Assembly (NCBI GenBank): GCA_008933995.1
Contig: WARS01000051.1
Span: forward strand, 3,562,112-3,626,111
From: Datnioides undecimradiatus
Lineage: Eukaryota; Chordata; Actinopteri; Lobotiformes; Datnioididae
Length of the DNA: 64,000 bases
Direction of reading: 5' to 3'
The notes below the pieces were generated by a model, which saw only the letters and a program-made list of their open reading frames with translations, ran no database searches and had not been told where the DNA came from. Below are positions 34,478 through 47,029 of this stretch, in pieces. The stretch's first letter is position 1. Every line of letters starts with the position of its first letter. A program made the position numbers and the translations under genes.

Positions 34478-34516
34478 AGAACAAGTAAAGCCACAATTAG
34501 TGGCTTTACTTGTTCT
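34478..34516. repeat. Perfect 17-bp inverted repeat with 5-base loop
   Basis: Arms 34478-34494 and 34500-34516 are exact reverse complements (AGAACAAGTAAAGCCAC). The loop is AATTA. Confidence 0.95.
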
Positions 34517-37500
34517 AAGAATAACAGGAATCATTTTTATTGTTTTCACATTTGGGAGTTGATGACAGATTATTGTCAAAATTTATAGTATATTACATAC
34601 TTCTTAATTTCTAGGAAAAACACCACTCCCCTGTCTCCTTGGCTGTTCATTATACCCCTTCCTGGTCTGTTACTTGCCAGTTACACAGACCTTCTGCTTT
34701 TCCCTTCAAGACCAAGGTGACATGGATGACATGACAGTATAAAAAGAACTGTGAATGAGCATTCAAATCTTGTGCATAAAATAAAATAGTATGCTCTAAA
34801 ACATTACATTTTGTTCAACCAGTAAAATGAGAAAAAAAAATCTACATTCACATTTTTATAATTTTTATTATCCTGTGGGGCATGGGAGGATGTTGCACAA
34901 TAATAATGAATTACGTACAAAATTAATCCAGAAAGTCCAAAACAGATATCAGTAGCTATCAGTTTATTACCTCTAAGGGATATTGTAAGTGAAGTGACTT
35001 CCACAGAGAATCTGACAGTTGTGGTTGAATTTGGGTCATAGCTACCATAAAGGTTTGTTTGGCACCTAAAACCATCTGTGCTGATGCTATGATATCTTCT
35101 GTAGTTTGCTCACTCTTGCTTGAAGTTATGATACAGAAAAAACTACAGACTTACTGAATGTCTCCCCACTAATTGTTTGCTGTGCTAAAACTTGCCAGGT
35201 CCATCTTAAATCATTCACATCAGTGGGATGTATTTTTCCAATGGCTGAAAAAGGTGTTGAAACAGCTGTCATCTCTACTGCAATTGCAGTAGTAGTTACA
35301 ATGGTAAAATAAAAATTTTGATGACACTAACTAGCAACTGAGCATTGAGTAATTCATTTAAGCTGTGGAATTTCATGCTAATTTATATAAATTAAATGAA
35401 ATAATCTTACCTTTTTTGTAGAGACCTTTTTACAGTGGGTTTTAACTCCAAGTAGGTGAGAAACCCTTTAAGTACCAATAAATCTGTATATTGCCATTAT
35501 ACCATGACCTCCATTTTTGTAATTACTGACTATATGAATCATCCATATTACCATAATGGAGAGGGGTCTTCTGCAATGGTTATTATTTTTCTGAACCTGA
35601 ATCCGCAAAAGCATTCTCCAAAACAGAACCCCATGTTTTTATTTATAGTCATACGCTAAGACACAATAGCTTGTGTAGCCTGTAGGTCAGGAAACTATAT
35701 ACATTTTACTTCTTGTCACACCATCAAGTAAGTCTTGTATTTTTAACATTCCTTAATAATCCTCTTAATATGTTTTAAAAGATAATTTTACAAACTTTCT
35801 GATGGCAAGTTCATTTCAACTAGGTTAGGTTATCCTTACTGGTAACTGATTTTAGTATTCACTGAGTCTCATGAGTTTGCTCAGCTATATTTGGGATTAA
35901 TGTCAATCAGGGTTTCATTCTTTTTGTTAAAATTACGAGTAGGAAATGTCAGGTTATATTATACTGAGTATCATAATATGTTATTTAAAAAACAAACATA
36001 ACTGAAGGTTTGAGTTTACCCTGTTCACTGTACCCTGTACCATTACTGACAAATTTTGTTGAGTTGCATAGAAAAATTTGATTTGTCTCTGATGGAGCAA
36101 TACCTTTTGAGTTTGATACTACTAAGTTTTTTCACCCTCTCCTGGAGCCAACTTGCAATCATTGCAAAATATTTCTTGAATCTTTGGTTATGCTACAGAG
36201 AAAGGGATAGGTTTTCTGTAATGATCCTATGTATTTTCCTAAAGCATAACTAATCCAGAACCAACCCACATAGACGATAGTTTCTAAGTATACTGCACAA
36301 TTGTCTTATTTTCATGGCAACAAGCTCAGGGTGATAATTCACAGATTTATCAACTAATCATTTTCTGGTGCCTGTGTGTCAATGGTTTGTTTCATGTATA
36401 GGCGGGGCTGCGTTGGAAAAATGACATGGATCCTGCTCTCGCGCAACAGAGTGCTATGCTTATGTGTTTGCGTCAGCATGGAGCCTACTGGCATGAAGCA
36501 CTGGAGCCAAGGATCTACCCAAGGGACATGAATCATTTTGGTGTCCATGTTCTCATCACTTGACCAACAGGATAATCTACTGAAGACATGGTGTGTTCCT
36601 TTGGTTTTGTATTATTCAGGTGTTCAAGAGACATGACCTTTTCAGTATGAAAAGTTGTATCAGTTCTGTGTGGAAGTGTGAGACGATAAAGACAAAAGCT
36701 AGCAGCATACTCCAAATAAATATGTTGTGTAAACAGAAAAATGACATGTTAATGAGAAATGTGTGCTACTATTGACTTTGATAACCAGTTAGTAATGGCT
36801 ATAATATCATTAAAAGTATTAAGAGTAGAACACACATAACACACACATTCAGTAAATAATATATGTGAAGTATGTAATTCCTATATTAATTCATAGATAA
36901 TTCTTTATACATTCTTTGTGGTCATTGTTGGTACAATATTGTGCCAAGTGTGCAAGGGAGGGTACTGCACTAATGTCATATAGCCCCACAGTGATAAATA
37001 TGGGTATGCAGCAATTCCTATTCTTACCTCTGTCAAAACAGTGTGTGTGTGGCAAATTGTAAAAGTCCCAAGTGCTATTGTGTTAGCAAAATGCAGAATG
37101 CTTACCTTTTGCTTGTTCCCAATAATGTGTTTGTCAGTCACCAACAAAGTCATATGACAGAGTGCTCTTAATTGTGTACATCCTTTGGCCTCCAAATTTT
37201 TCATTTCGATTGTGTTTTTCACACTACAACTCCAAAGCGCCCCATATGGCATGGGCATCAAGCATGAGAGGGTTATTAGGAAAAGACTGAATCAATGAGT
37301 GTGTGAGAGAGTGAGAGACAGAAACTCAAATTAAAACAGCATCGCTCTCATTGGCAGGAACAGGCTACCCAGACAAGCCTGACACCTCATCTCAAAGCAT
37401 CAAAGCATGATGGAAAAATACCAGTGTCCACAGTGTGCATGTGTGTCTCTGCTGTGACCAGACAGTGTTTTTACTACAAATGCCCTTCCAGCTCCCATGG

Positions 37501-39381
37501 CTCATTGATAGATTATTGGAACATATCTAGCATTTCTGTGTTAGCCTCTACAAACCAACATCTCCCCTTGGGGACTTCCAATCCTCTCTTTTCATGGCTT
37601 CAAAAGACAGTACTTAAACAAACACAAAACACAAACTAACAAGTGATTTCAAAAAGGGTCAGAAATCTTATAATGACCAAGTACAGCCACAACAGAAAGG
37701 AAAAATAAGCACAGAATGCAGTCCTTGAAGCATTTGTTATGAAGGTTTATATAAATACAATGACAAATATATATGCATTATTGATACAGGCATGGGTCTT
37801 CATGCTGAGTAGAGTTTTGGCTGTTCATTGTTGTCAGTATAGAAAAGAAGATCAATATGATATAGATAGAGTAGTAGATAAACCTCATACTGTACTTTCA
37901 AGTAGTCCTATTGTGAATAATATAGCCCAGAAGGCTGTTACGTATTGTCCTTACAGTTTAATCTATATTGCTATCAGTGATTGTGTTTGATCATCAGCTT
38001 TGTGTTAGACATTTGTAAGAAAGATGATAAAATGAAAAATGCAACTACTATGTCTAGTCTTGTAAAGGATGGGTACACTTGGTTACTGCTGATGGATTGC
38101 TCTTATCTTACGAGCATAGCCAGTAAAAGTGGCTCATATATTCACAAACAGGAGGTAAGAGCTTTGCTTAAGAATGTTGGTTTTCCCCAAGCTTAAATTC
38201 TCAAAAAAGACGCTAAGCATGTAAGGGTCTTTACAGTTCTGAGGACTTTCTGGGTATTCTGGCAGGCAGCTTCCACTGAGGAAGTAACAGCTTTGAATGC
38301 TTCTTCCACTCCTCACTTCCACTCCTTTGTATTGGGAGTTTTTTCTAGCCCCTTTTTTTTCCCTTTCATACCACATGCAATCAAAATGTTTTAAGAAGGT
38401 GGCTGCTGTTCCTCAATGCAACACTAGTGGGCAGCAAGAATGTATCAGTGAGAACTGTTGTGAGTAGGTATACAAGGTTGTGCTGTTCAATCACCAGCTA
38501 AATTAGAAACACAGGCGGTGACCACAGCATACTTTTGCCTCATATGACTTCTTCCTCTCCATTACAATGAAATTCTAGCTAAATGGTCACCCTTTCGACA
38601 CAGAGTGTACATCCAGCGTGCTTAGTAATTGGTCCTTGTGAAACTTACAGAACAAGTCTTCCAGAGTGCTTTTAAAGCATGTCAGGAGTGCTGGGTTGTC
38701 TACTTGGGACAGTGGCCAAATTTAAATCAGATATGGCTTTTGTTTTTAGAGGAGTAGTCTGAAAAAAATGTGAGTTTTTCTATTTTGATGCTGATGTCAT
38801 TTGTTATTGCTGTAGTATTCCCAAGCACTCTTTCTCATGTGTACTATTTGTACTTTTGGTCAGTAAACGATATAGAACAGAAATTCCTCTATATCATTTT
38901 CTCAACTTGGTCATGCCACTGTATGCTAAATCATTAATACAGTCTGCATCTGGGCTTCTACTTTGGTGCCGACCCTGAACGAATGACCTTTGTACTATTT
39001 TTTGTGACTTGCTATAATGCTGGTGTATAGCTTCCTCCTGCCCCTACCAGGACACCCATCTTAACATGGTCTTCCATAACCTCTTTCTTCTACACTCTGG
39101 GTTAATTGTTCATTCTTAGAAAGTACTATATGGAAGTACTCTTCTGTGTTTGGCTCAGGACACTGATCCTTATAGTCATAGACCCTGCCAACCTTTTACT
39201 TGGGACTTACTTCTGGATGTTTGCAGTTGTCCCACTGTGGCTACTTACTGTACAGATGAATATGTGATTCCTTTGTCATCTGCCTTGCCCAGTTTTGGGG
39301 GAAAGGAGGAAAGACAGCGGCAGACAAATATGAAGTGGCAGATTGTGTGACAGTAATCATAAGTCTTTATTATAATAATAG

Positions 39382-39471
39382 CACCACTACTACTGCTACT
39401 ACTACTATTAATGTTACTACCACCACCACTACTACTAATAACACCAATACTACTAGTAGTAGTAGTAGTAT
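39382..39471. repeat. (ACT)n/(AGT)n compound microsatellite
   Basis: CAC/TAC/ACT trinucleotide units that switch strand sense at actactagtagt, forming a palindromic centre. Confidence 0.9.
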
Positions 39472-41469
39472 TTGAGAGTTGTGGACCAGACTCTACCACT
39501 TCAGAGTACCTGCAGAAAATGACAGGAAGAGTGAGAAGAAAAATGAGAACGTGCAAAACCTTTGGGAGAGGATATGTTGAGTTAGCAATTTACTTTAATG
39601 CATAAGGATGTATACAGATAGAGAGTGAGAGGAGGAGATAGAAGCATCATAGTCTCCCTGCAGTCTAGGCCTAGTACAGCATACCTAAGGGGTGGTTCAG
39701 GGCTCACTTGAGCCAGCCGTAAGTATAAGCCTGATCAAAGAGGAAGATTTTAAGTCTCTTAAACGTATCATAATAGCATTCCTATTCCTGAACCTGTGTT
39801 CATAATCTCATCTCAGAATAACCAACTGGCAAGGTTGAACTTAATGCAGAAAATCAGTGGAGAGTGTGCTTACTTTTGCTCTCTTTTAGACTAATTCTTG
39901 TTATTCCAGTCCAGACAGTATAGAGACTGGTATGCTTTGTCTTACAAACTTCAGTGACTGCTGCTGCTATCCTTAGTGTGGCTTCATGTCCCCCTCTGAG
40001 GTCTATCATGTATTGTCACACGCTGAATGTACATTGGGGACTATGATACTAGGCAATTACATGCTGTGGTGAAGCACTCTATAGATCAACACTTAGCAAC
40101 ACTAGAAACCTGTGTTAAGCAGTTTCACAAGCCTCAGCCATGGACATTAAATCGTGTAACTTGAGAAGCTTATTTGTTTTGGGATCTTGGTTGCTAAGCC
40201 CTGTGTTGAACATAAACTATGATTTGCAGTCTCATGGGCATTGTATCTCTGTGGACATCTCGTAAGTGTCTGTCAGGCAGGGTATAATTTGATTATGAAG
40301 TTAATACTCAAAACTCCAATATAAAAATGTTTTATAACTGCGAATTGCATATATGCATTAGGTAACATAGGAGTAAATTTTCTATTGACAGACACCTGTG
40401 GTTCCATTTGTTGTTGCTCCATCTACTTGGTCTTGAGTTCCAGTGTCACAATTTGCTATTTTCATAGATATCTGTGTTATTGTACTACCACTTCACTCCT
40501 TTTGATTGTTTGGGGCACTTGCCCATTTGTGTATATGTGTGTAAGTTTGGGGGTTTAGGGGGCATTATTATGTGTTATTATATGTTATCATATACTTATA
40601 TTTTCATATTGTTGTGTCTTTTCTTTTGTATGGTTTATTGTATGTTTTCTTTCTGCACAAGCTTATTTTTTATTGATCACACTGTACACATCCTATGTTA
40701 ATGCACTGGTGGTAAAATAAAACTGGGAAAAACTAAATACAGTTTACAGTGATTAATGGTTTGATAAATTAGACTTAGGCTTCTTTTGGAGGCCATTTGC
40801 ATGTATTTTAAATGTTTATTATAGATATAGAAGAAAACATCTGGTAATTGTTTTGTAACTTGTTTTTAGTCTTGGTTAAGCTGTTGTCAGGCTTTGTTGA
40901 AGCAGAGGATATCTGGTTTCACTCAGAGTTTTGGTAGGTGGGTCAGCAGATGCCCATCACAACCTTTACTGTTTGTTGCAGAAATCACACAGGGCCGGGC
41001 TCAGCCAAGGCACTTCCTGATTTAATGCGCATGCTTTCCTGAAGCAACAGCCCTAGTGTGTCAACCCTCATTGGCTGGAGATCTAGTTGGAAAAGACCTG
41101 CAAGTCTACCTGCTCAAGTCACCTCCTAGGCAAACAAAACAACATGTCATACATACTCATTCTGGTTATTCGTGGCTATCGTAAAAAATGCATTAATCGC
41201 AGATAGTACATTTCAGACAATCTCTACTCTCTCAGGAAAGCTTCCTCCCATTATGCCTTTTCATTTGGCTGCCAATCAGCTGTCAATATAACAGACATCA
41301 TCCCAGCACCTGTCAAACTGTCAGATAATACTCGCACTGATCGAAATGTGAATCCATCCAAAACACAGATATAGTTGCAGCAGTTGCTCGGTCTGCAGAC
41401 TTCACTTTTTTCACACACACAAACTTACCACACTTTCTTCACTGAATAACACTGCCTATTTTGCTATCA

Positions 41470-42490
41470 TGGTCACTGCTCCCACTTTGAAACCGGTATC
41501 ACCAGGCACCCTCGCCACAGTTCATTACTCACTGATGCTATCAGAAAGTGATGGGCAGAGAGAAAATGGCGTAAATCCAGTGACCCCTCTGATGTCATTG
41601 GCTATCAGAGCATTATTCTCCTCCTTTTTCAAAACTGCCAAGATCACTTACTACCAGATCAAGATCTGTGATGCAACAGACCCTTGCAAATTGTTTGTTG
41701 CCTTTAACTGCCTCAACCCCCAACCCCCTCTCTGCTCACCCTGTACACATTTGTCTTGTTCTTCAGGGTATCTGCCATCAGCACCCAGTTCCCAAAGCCA
41801 GACTGACCATGTTTGCCACCCTTTGTTAATAGTGCTTCAATGAGCTCATTCTCCCCTCTGACTGAGGAAGAAGTGTCCAAGCTTCCACTGGGCTCTCGTC
41901 CAACTACCTGTCCTTTGGACCCTATACCATCCAATCTACTTCTGGCCATTTCCTTGGCTCTGAAACCCGCAATTACACACATCCTCAAATCCTCATTCAC
42001 TACCGACATATTTCCCAACACCTTTAAACAAGCATTGGTCACCCTGCTACTCAAAAAGCCCATGCTCAATCCATCTCAGATTGAAAACTACAGACCAGTT
42101 TCACTCCTACCCTTCCTATCAACTCACCCATTCCCTTATCACCTCCAGACTCAATTACTGCAACAGCTGTCTCTATGGTCTCCCTCTCAAAACCACCAAT
42201 AAACTCCAGCTAGTCCAGAACCAGACCCGGGGTGATAGGGCCTTCTCCACTGCTGCCCCCTCTTTCTGGAATTCCCTGCCCTACCATATCAGACAAATGA
42301 CCTACCTTACCACCTTTAACAAGCTCTCAAAACACACCTTTTACCTTCCCCTGAAAACAACTCCCCCAATTTCATTTCACTTACCCGTCCTATCCTTCAT
42401 GTTACTTTTGTGTTTATGTTCTTAGTAAAGCATCTTTTTAAGTGTCCTGTAAAGCGCTCTATAATTGTAATGTATTATCATTACTCTTAA
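41470..42490 (+). pseudogene. L2/CR1-like LINE, internally deleted copy
   Basis: Frames carry SFFKTAKITYYQIKICDAT, then TEEEVSKLPLGSRPTTCPLD, PIPSNLLLAISL and [20 protein letters not shown], the entry of the reverse transcriptase. The sequence then jumps to [20 protein letters not shown] and [12 protein letters not shown], the C-terminal end, so the RT catalytic core is deleted. It ends near tcctgtaaagcgctctata, a LINE 3' tail. At least two frame changes occur. Confidence 0.8.
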
Positions 42491-42662
42491 AAATAAATAT
42501 ATCTCTGAATTCCTCTCTATATACAATCTATATGACCAGCACTAGCCTGGCTTCAAAGAAGGCCACTCTACCGAGACTCTCGGTAGCAGAATCACTACAC
42601 TTTGATAAAGCAGCTGGCCAGTCCTCAGCTTTATTGCTACTTGATCTGTCGATAAATGTTAA

Positions 42663-42820
42663 ATGGTAATTGGACTGTACTTATATAGCACTTTCCAGTC
42701 TTCTGACCACTAAAAGTGGATTACACTACAATTCAGCAGTCACCCATTCACACGAAAGGAAACTGAGAAACCGAGGAAACTAAAGAAACTAACCAGTTCA
42801 CACACTGACAACACAACATC
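42663..42820 (+). repeat. Second copy of the ggtaaatggactg dispersed repeat (5' half)
   Basis: ggtaattggactgtacttat and gaccactaaaagtgg match the copy at 3046-3283. It separates the two LINE copies. Confidence 0.6.
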
Positions 42821-42834
42821 AGGAGCAATTTTTG

Positions 42835-44020
42835 CCTTCGACACTGTTAACCACCAAATCCTCCTCCCCACTCTCGACAAACTTGGCCACTCAGGATCTG
42901 CTCTACACTGGTTCAAGTCCTACCTCTCTGAAAGATCTTTCAGAGTATCCTGAAAAGGGTCCAAATCACACTCCCTATTCACTGGTGTCCCTCGCGGGTC
43001 AGTACTTGGTTCCCTCCTCTTCTCAATATACACAACTTCACTTGGCAAAATCATTTTCTCGCATGGTTTCTCTTACCACTGCTATGTGAATGACACACAA
43101 CTCTCCCAACAGTCTCAGCACGAATCTCATCATGCCTTGCTAATACCTCCACATGGATGAAAGAACACCATATTATTATCCAACTTGTATCAACTGCTCT
43201 CATTCCCTCAAAGTCGTCCAGAAACATGGGTGTCATGAGTGCTGACCATGTTAGCTTCCAGGTTCACATGTCCTCAGTTGCATGGTCATGTCGCTTTGCC
43301 CTGTGCAACATCAGGAAGAGCAGAACCTTCTTGTCAGAGCATGCTGCACAGCTAGTACAGGCACTCATCATATTGTGCATTGACTACTGCAACTCCCTAC
43401 TCGCTGGTCTCCCTACATGCACATGCAAACCACTGCAGATGATACAGATTGCATCAGCTCGTCTTCAACCAACCTAAAAAAATGCATGTCACCCCTCTTG
43501 TTCATATCCCTCCACTGGCTCCCAGTTGCTGCTTGCGTCACATTCAAATCTTTGATGCTGGCTTACAAAGCTATAACTAAACCTGCTCCTGGCCACCTGA
43601 ACTCCTCATCCAGGTCTTCATACACTCAGCCAATGAAAGATGTCTAGTTCCAACTTCACAACAAGGCCAAAAATCACAGGCTAGACTCTTCTCCTCTGTT
43701 GTTCCCTTAGTGTTGGAATGAGTTACCAAACTCCATTCAATCCACAGAATCCCTCAAATTCTTAAAGAAACTGCTGAGGACCCTCTTGTTTTCAGAATAT
43801 CTCCTCACATAATCATGCACTTTTACTTATAAAAAAAACAAAAACAAAAACAAACAAACAAAAGATCGCACTTGACATCTGTCAACACCTTGGTCCTAAT
43901 GGACTCAAAACATTTTTTAGTACTTGTCCGCATTGCTTCCTCTATCTTTGCTTGTGTTACTTGTGTTGTGTACTTATTCTCTATGTACATTGCTTTGGAT
44001 AAAAGTGTCTACCAAAATTA
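42835..44020 (+). pseudogene. L2/CR1-like LINE, 3' two thirds, degenerate
   Basis: [37 protein letters not shown], then [21 protein letters not shown] are RT motifs. The catalytic YADD box is changed to YVND ([10 protein letters not shown]), which abolishes the metal-binding Asp pair. The C-terminal part (AWSCRFALCNIRKSRTFL, IDYCNSLLAGLP, SLHWLPVAACVTFKSL) follows in several frames. The copy ends with ttgctttggataaaagtgtc, the typical fish LINE 3' end. Confidence 0.82.
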
Positions 44021-44063
44021 CCCTCAGACAAAATGGCTCTTAAATATTGATTCCTTCTTAACG

Positions 44064-44093
44064 CTTTCTCTCTCTCTTTCTCTCTCTCTCTCT
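44064..44093. repeat. (TC)n microsatellite
   Basis: About 30 bases of TC units with one TTTC interruption, 260 bases before the hisat coding exon. Confidence 0.9.
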
Positions 44094-44364
44094 GCTTCCA
44101 TGTAGAATTCTTCTTTGTGTACTGATCTTAAATTTGTTGTTTCACTGCGCACGTTTTGGTGTTGAATGGCATGGGGTGCAGCAATTGACCTTTAATACCC
44201 TTTCAGTCTTTATTGTCCATCATATCATGTCACCAGTGCTTCAAAGTGGGAGTAGCTGTGTATTACTTTTCTCTGGTTGAGAATGTCATCCCATTGTGAA
44301 ACATGTTATAAATACATTTTACAATAATCTCTCCTCCACTTTGTATCTCATCAGTTGTTTAAAG

Positions 44365-44580
44365 ATGAAGATTGATACCAGCCTGACTATGCCCCAGCTT
44401 CCAGAGGCCCTGTCGCAGGCAGGTCTTCAGTTCGCTGTGGCCACTGAGGAGGATTTTGATGAGATTATGGCTATGAGCCAGGACATCTATGGAGGCCTTG
44501 ACTACCTGCCCACTAGATACACCAGCTGGCTGCAGGAAGCCAACCGCACGGTCATACTGGCTCGCAAACAGGGAAAAGTG
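44365..44580 (+). CDS. hisat: hisat coding exon 1
   Basis: 216 nt, residues 1-72, ending GTG|GTAAGT. The exon probably starts at 44355, after tctcatcag, with ten bases of 5' UTR. Confidence 0.9.
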
Positions 44581-46844
44581 GTAAGTTTGATGAATACTAT
44601 CATCAGAGATGTGGAGAAGTCTAGGAAGAGGCCATAAAATTATCTTTGTGCTTTGTGTTATTTTGTTGTTTATGTGTCTTTGATAAAAAAAATATGGACA
44701 TGTTTGTAAAGGGCATGCTTTTTATAGCATATTCAATACTTGGAACAGACTTGTTATGGCAATCAGATCTTTTTGGGACCTACCAGATAATCTTCACATA
44801 TGGTGACCACATGTTAGATAAAGCTGTTTTGACTTTGTTGGATTATGTAAATTTCATCATCTTCAGCAAAGCTCCAAATGAACATGTTCACCAACTGCAC
44901 ACATTGGGACATGTCCATGTATACAAACCAGAGTTGTACAATTCATTATAATCAGTTTAAAATATTAATAATTGAAAAAGCAATTACAATGCTTTTGCGA
45001 TTACCTCCTGGTTCATAATTTCTAAAAAAAAAACAAAAAAACAATAATAAAACTGTCATACACAGCATATGAATATATCTAAGCAATGCATCAATTTAAT
45101 GGAATAAGGAAATGTAATTATAGTTAGTGCCTTAATGATGGGGCAGTGATATTATTGGCTATTAATTTATACTACCACACAGTCAGTGATTTTCACCAGT
45201 TTTTCTTTCTAATTTTGGCTTTTGTGGCTCAGTTGTTTTTAGTCTGGATTATATGTTTAATTTCCCTAACTAGTTGAATTTATTAAGCATTTATTTATTT
45301 AAATAGTTTCAGATTTGTTTGTGAAAAATATGCAGCTTTAAACTTGTGTTATGTTTGTGATTGGATATCTGGTGGGCCACCATTTTTATGTGAATGGCCT
45401 TAAAACAAGATAAGGAAACCAGCAGAACCACAGTGTACTTATTATAGATTGTGAGGTTCTACTGGCAGAAACAGCAGAAAATGATCCATGTTGTTATTAA
45501 CATGTGTTTTTTTCTCAACAGCTAAGAGATAAAGCAATTTTCAGTCATGTTGTTCTCCCCCCGTTATGTCATTGTGGAGATTTGTAATTTTTTTTGTCCA
45601 CTGTCTTTTTCTGTGATGATTTGCAGATTGCTCTGGAGTCAGTGTGTGTGATTGATGATGGGGAGACCATGCTAGTGGAAGGTCTCCGTGTTGCCCCTCA
45701 AGAAAGGGGCAAAGGTGTAGCAGGAATTCTGCTGCGCTTTTGCTCTGAGCTTGTCAAATCCAAGTACCCAGAGGTCAAAGTGACACGCTTGACTCGTGAT
45801 GATCAGCTTGGACCCAAGGATTTCCAGAAGTATCGAATCATAACCAAGCAGGTACCAGCAACAGAAGCGAATTAAGGCCCTGTTTTTTGTCTGGTTGCGT
45901 GATTAATGACTGTTATTTCTTTATTAAAATGCAATTTGTCTTGCAATCTGTCAGTGTTTTTACTGATGTAGTTCTAAGTCAGCTCACACATTTGTTTTCT
46001 TTGCTACAGGGTATTCTGCTGGTACGCTTCAGAGCTGAAGACCTTAAGCTCCATCTATCTGAGCTTGGTTTGGGTGGAGACATCCAATCCTCTTTGTCCA
46101 ACCCTCCCTCTAACCCTCCTCCGGTGCGTCTCGACCATACAGCTATTAACCGGCTGTATCTGGCCACTGACTTAATGCAAGGGGTCCTTCCCAATGCCAC
46201 CATCATTCAAGACTGGCAGCCATTCAAGCCGTTGCCCAGCAATATGGCCATTCTACTGAAGAAAGACATTGACTGGATGGTGGATGATTTGTCCAACCCT
46301 ACTGTGGCAAGCCTCTGTACCTTCCCTTTCAGGGTGCCCATTGGAGATGACTGGTAATTGTTCTTTTCTTACTTAATGCTTACTCTCTTACATACTCAAA
46401 GTAGATGTTGCAATTTACACTGGAGTGGTGTGCCCTGATATAATAGCAAAATTTGATTATACCACTGAGGGCACCAATTTTTAGACACTAAAGCTAGCAG
46501 TTCTAAAATGCTTATAACAATTACGATTACAAACAATATGTCATTGATTTTCAGAAAAAGAAGTGCTTGTCAGTCAACTGTGTTTTTTTTTTGTTTGTTT
46601 GTTTTTTTTTACCAGGTATTACCTTAACATTGATGTGTTCGGTAAGGATCTGGAACTTGCTCAACAGCAGTTCTTGTGCCACCTGCAGCGCCACACTGCT
46701 ACCCTGAAGGGTCACGTGATGTGTCAAATGTTTTTGGATCCACCACTTTGGAAACCCATGGCTGAATTCTGTCATAACACCTTGAGCGTGGAGCTGGTGA
46801 AGGAGTATACTGAGCAATGTGTGGTGGAGTCAGATGTAGTCTAG
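44365..46844 (+). CDS. hisat: Histidine N-acetyltransferase (four coding exons, complete)
   Basis: The enzyme transfers an acetyl group from acetyl-CoA to L-histidine, making N-acetylhistidine, an osmolyte abundant in fish brain and lens. It belongs to the GNAT family (mammalian counterpart NAT16). Exons 44365-44580, 45627-45851, 46010-46353 and 46616-46844 total 1014 nt and encode 337 residues, with GT-AG introns and consistent phases. The GNAT acetyl-CoA loop Q97-x2-G100-x-G102 is in LRVAPQERGKGVAG. Other family blocks are MAMSQDIYGGLDYLP, TRLTRDDQLGPKDF, FRVPIGDDWYYLNID and KGHVMCQMFLDPPLW. I chose ATG 44365 (MKIDTSLTM) because an acceptor lies ten bases upstream and this is the family start. 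An in-frame ATG at 44296 would fall in the intron. No disabling change was seen. Confidence 0.93.
45627..45851 (+). CDS. hisat: hisat coding exon 2
   Basis: 225 nt, residues 73-147, after tgatttgcag and before CAG|GTACCA. It carries the acetyl-CoA-binding motif. Confidence 0.93.
46010..46353 (+). CDS. hisat: hisat coding exon 3
   Basis: 344 nt, after ttgctacag, ending TG|GTAATT inside the Trp codon of GDDW. A long run of T and GTTT lies before the next acceptor. Confidence 0.93.
46616..46844 (+). CDS. hisat: hisat coding exon 4 with stop codon
   Basis: 229 nt including TAG at 46842-46844. It begins with the G that completes the split Trp codon. Residues YYLNIDVFGKDLEL to the end CVVESDVV. 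Confidence 0.93.
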
Positions 46845-47019
46845 TTATAGAAGGTGGATGGAATTGGAGTAGAAGATGAAGGAGCCAGGAAGTAACAAAG
46901 ACAAGGGTCTAGACAACTGAAGAAAGGAATGGACACAACTCAATTACACTTAACACACAACAAAGACAACCCTCTGTATTGATAAGATCGTAACCAGGCA
47001 AACAACATGTCATTTAAAA

Positions 47020-47025
47020 AATAAA
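47020..47025 (+). terminator. hisat: Candidate hisat polyadenylation signal
   Basis: AATAAA 176 bases after the stop codon. A further AATAAA near 47288 is an alternative. Confidence 0.5.
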
Positions 47026-47029
47026 GCTA

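Larger units (their letters stand above)
32481..41460. other. Non-coding, apart from a hairpin and microsatellite listed separately
   Basis: AT-rich sequence without recognised exons. A minus-strand frame at 36905-37261 (118 codons) and a 50-codon plus-strand frame at about 36405-36561 show no known motif. Confidence 0.45.

Noticed and set aside
43157-43647. Separate small genes at 43157-43477 and 43417-43647
   Set aside because: Both are C-terminal fragments of the degenerate LINE and were merged into it.
44296-44364. Upstream in-frame ATG extending hisat by 23 residues
   Set aside because: A pyrimidine-rich acceptor (tctcatcag) lies between it and the MKIDTSLTM start, which is the family's usual N-terminus; the extension is probably intronic.
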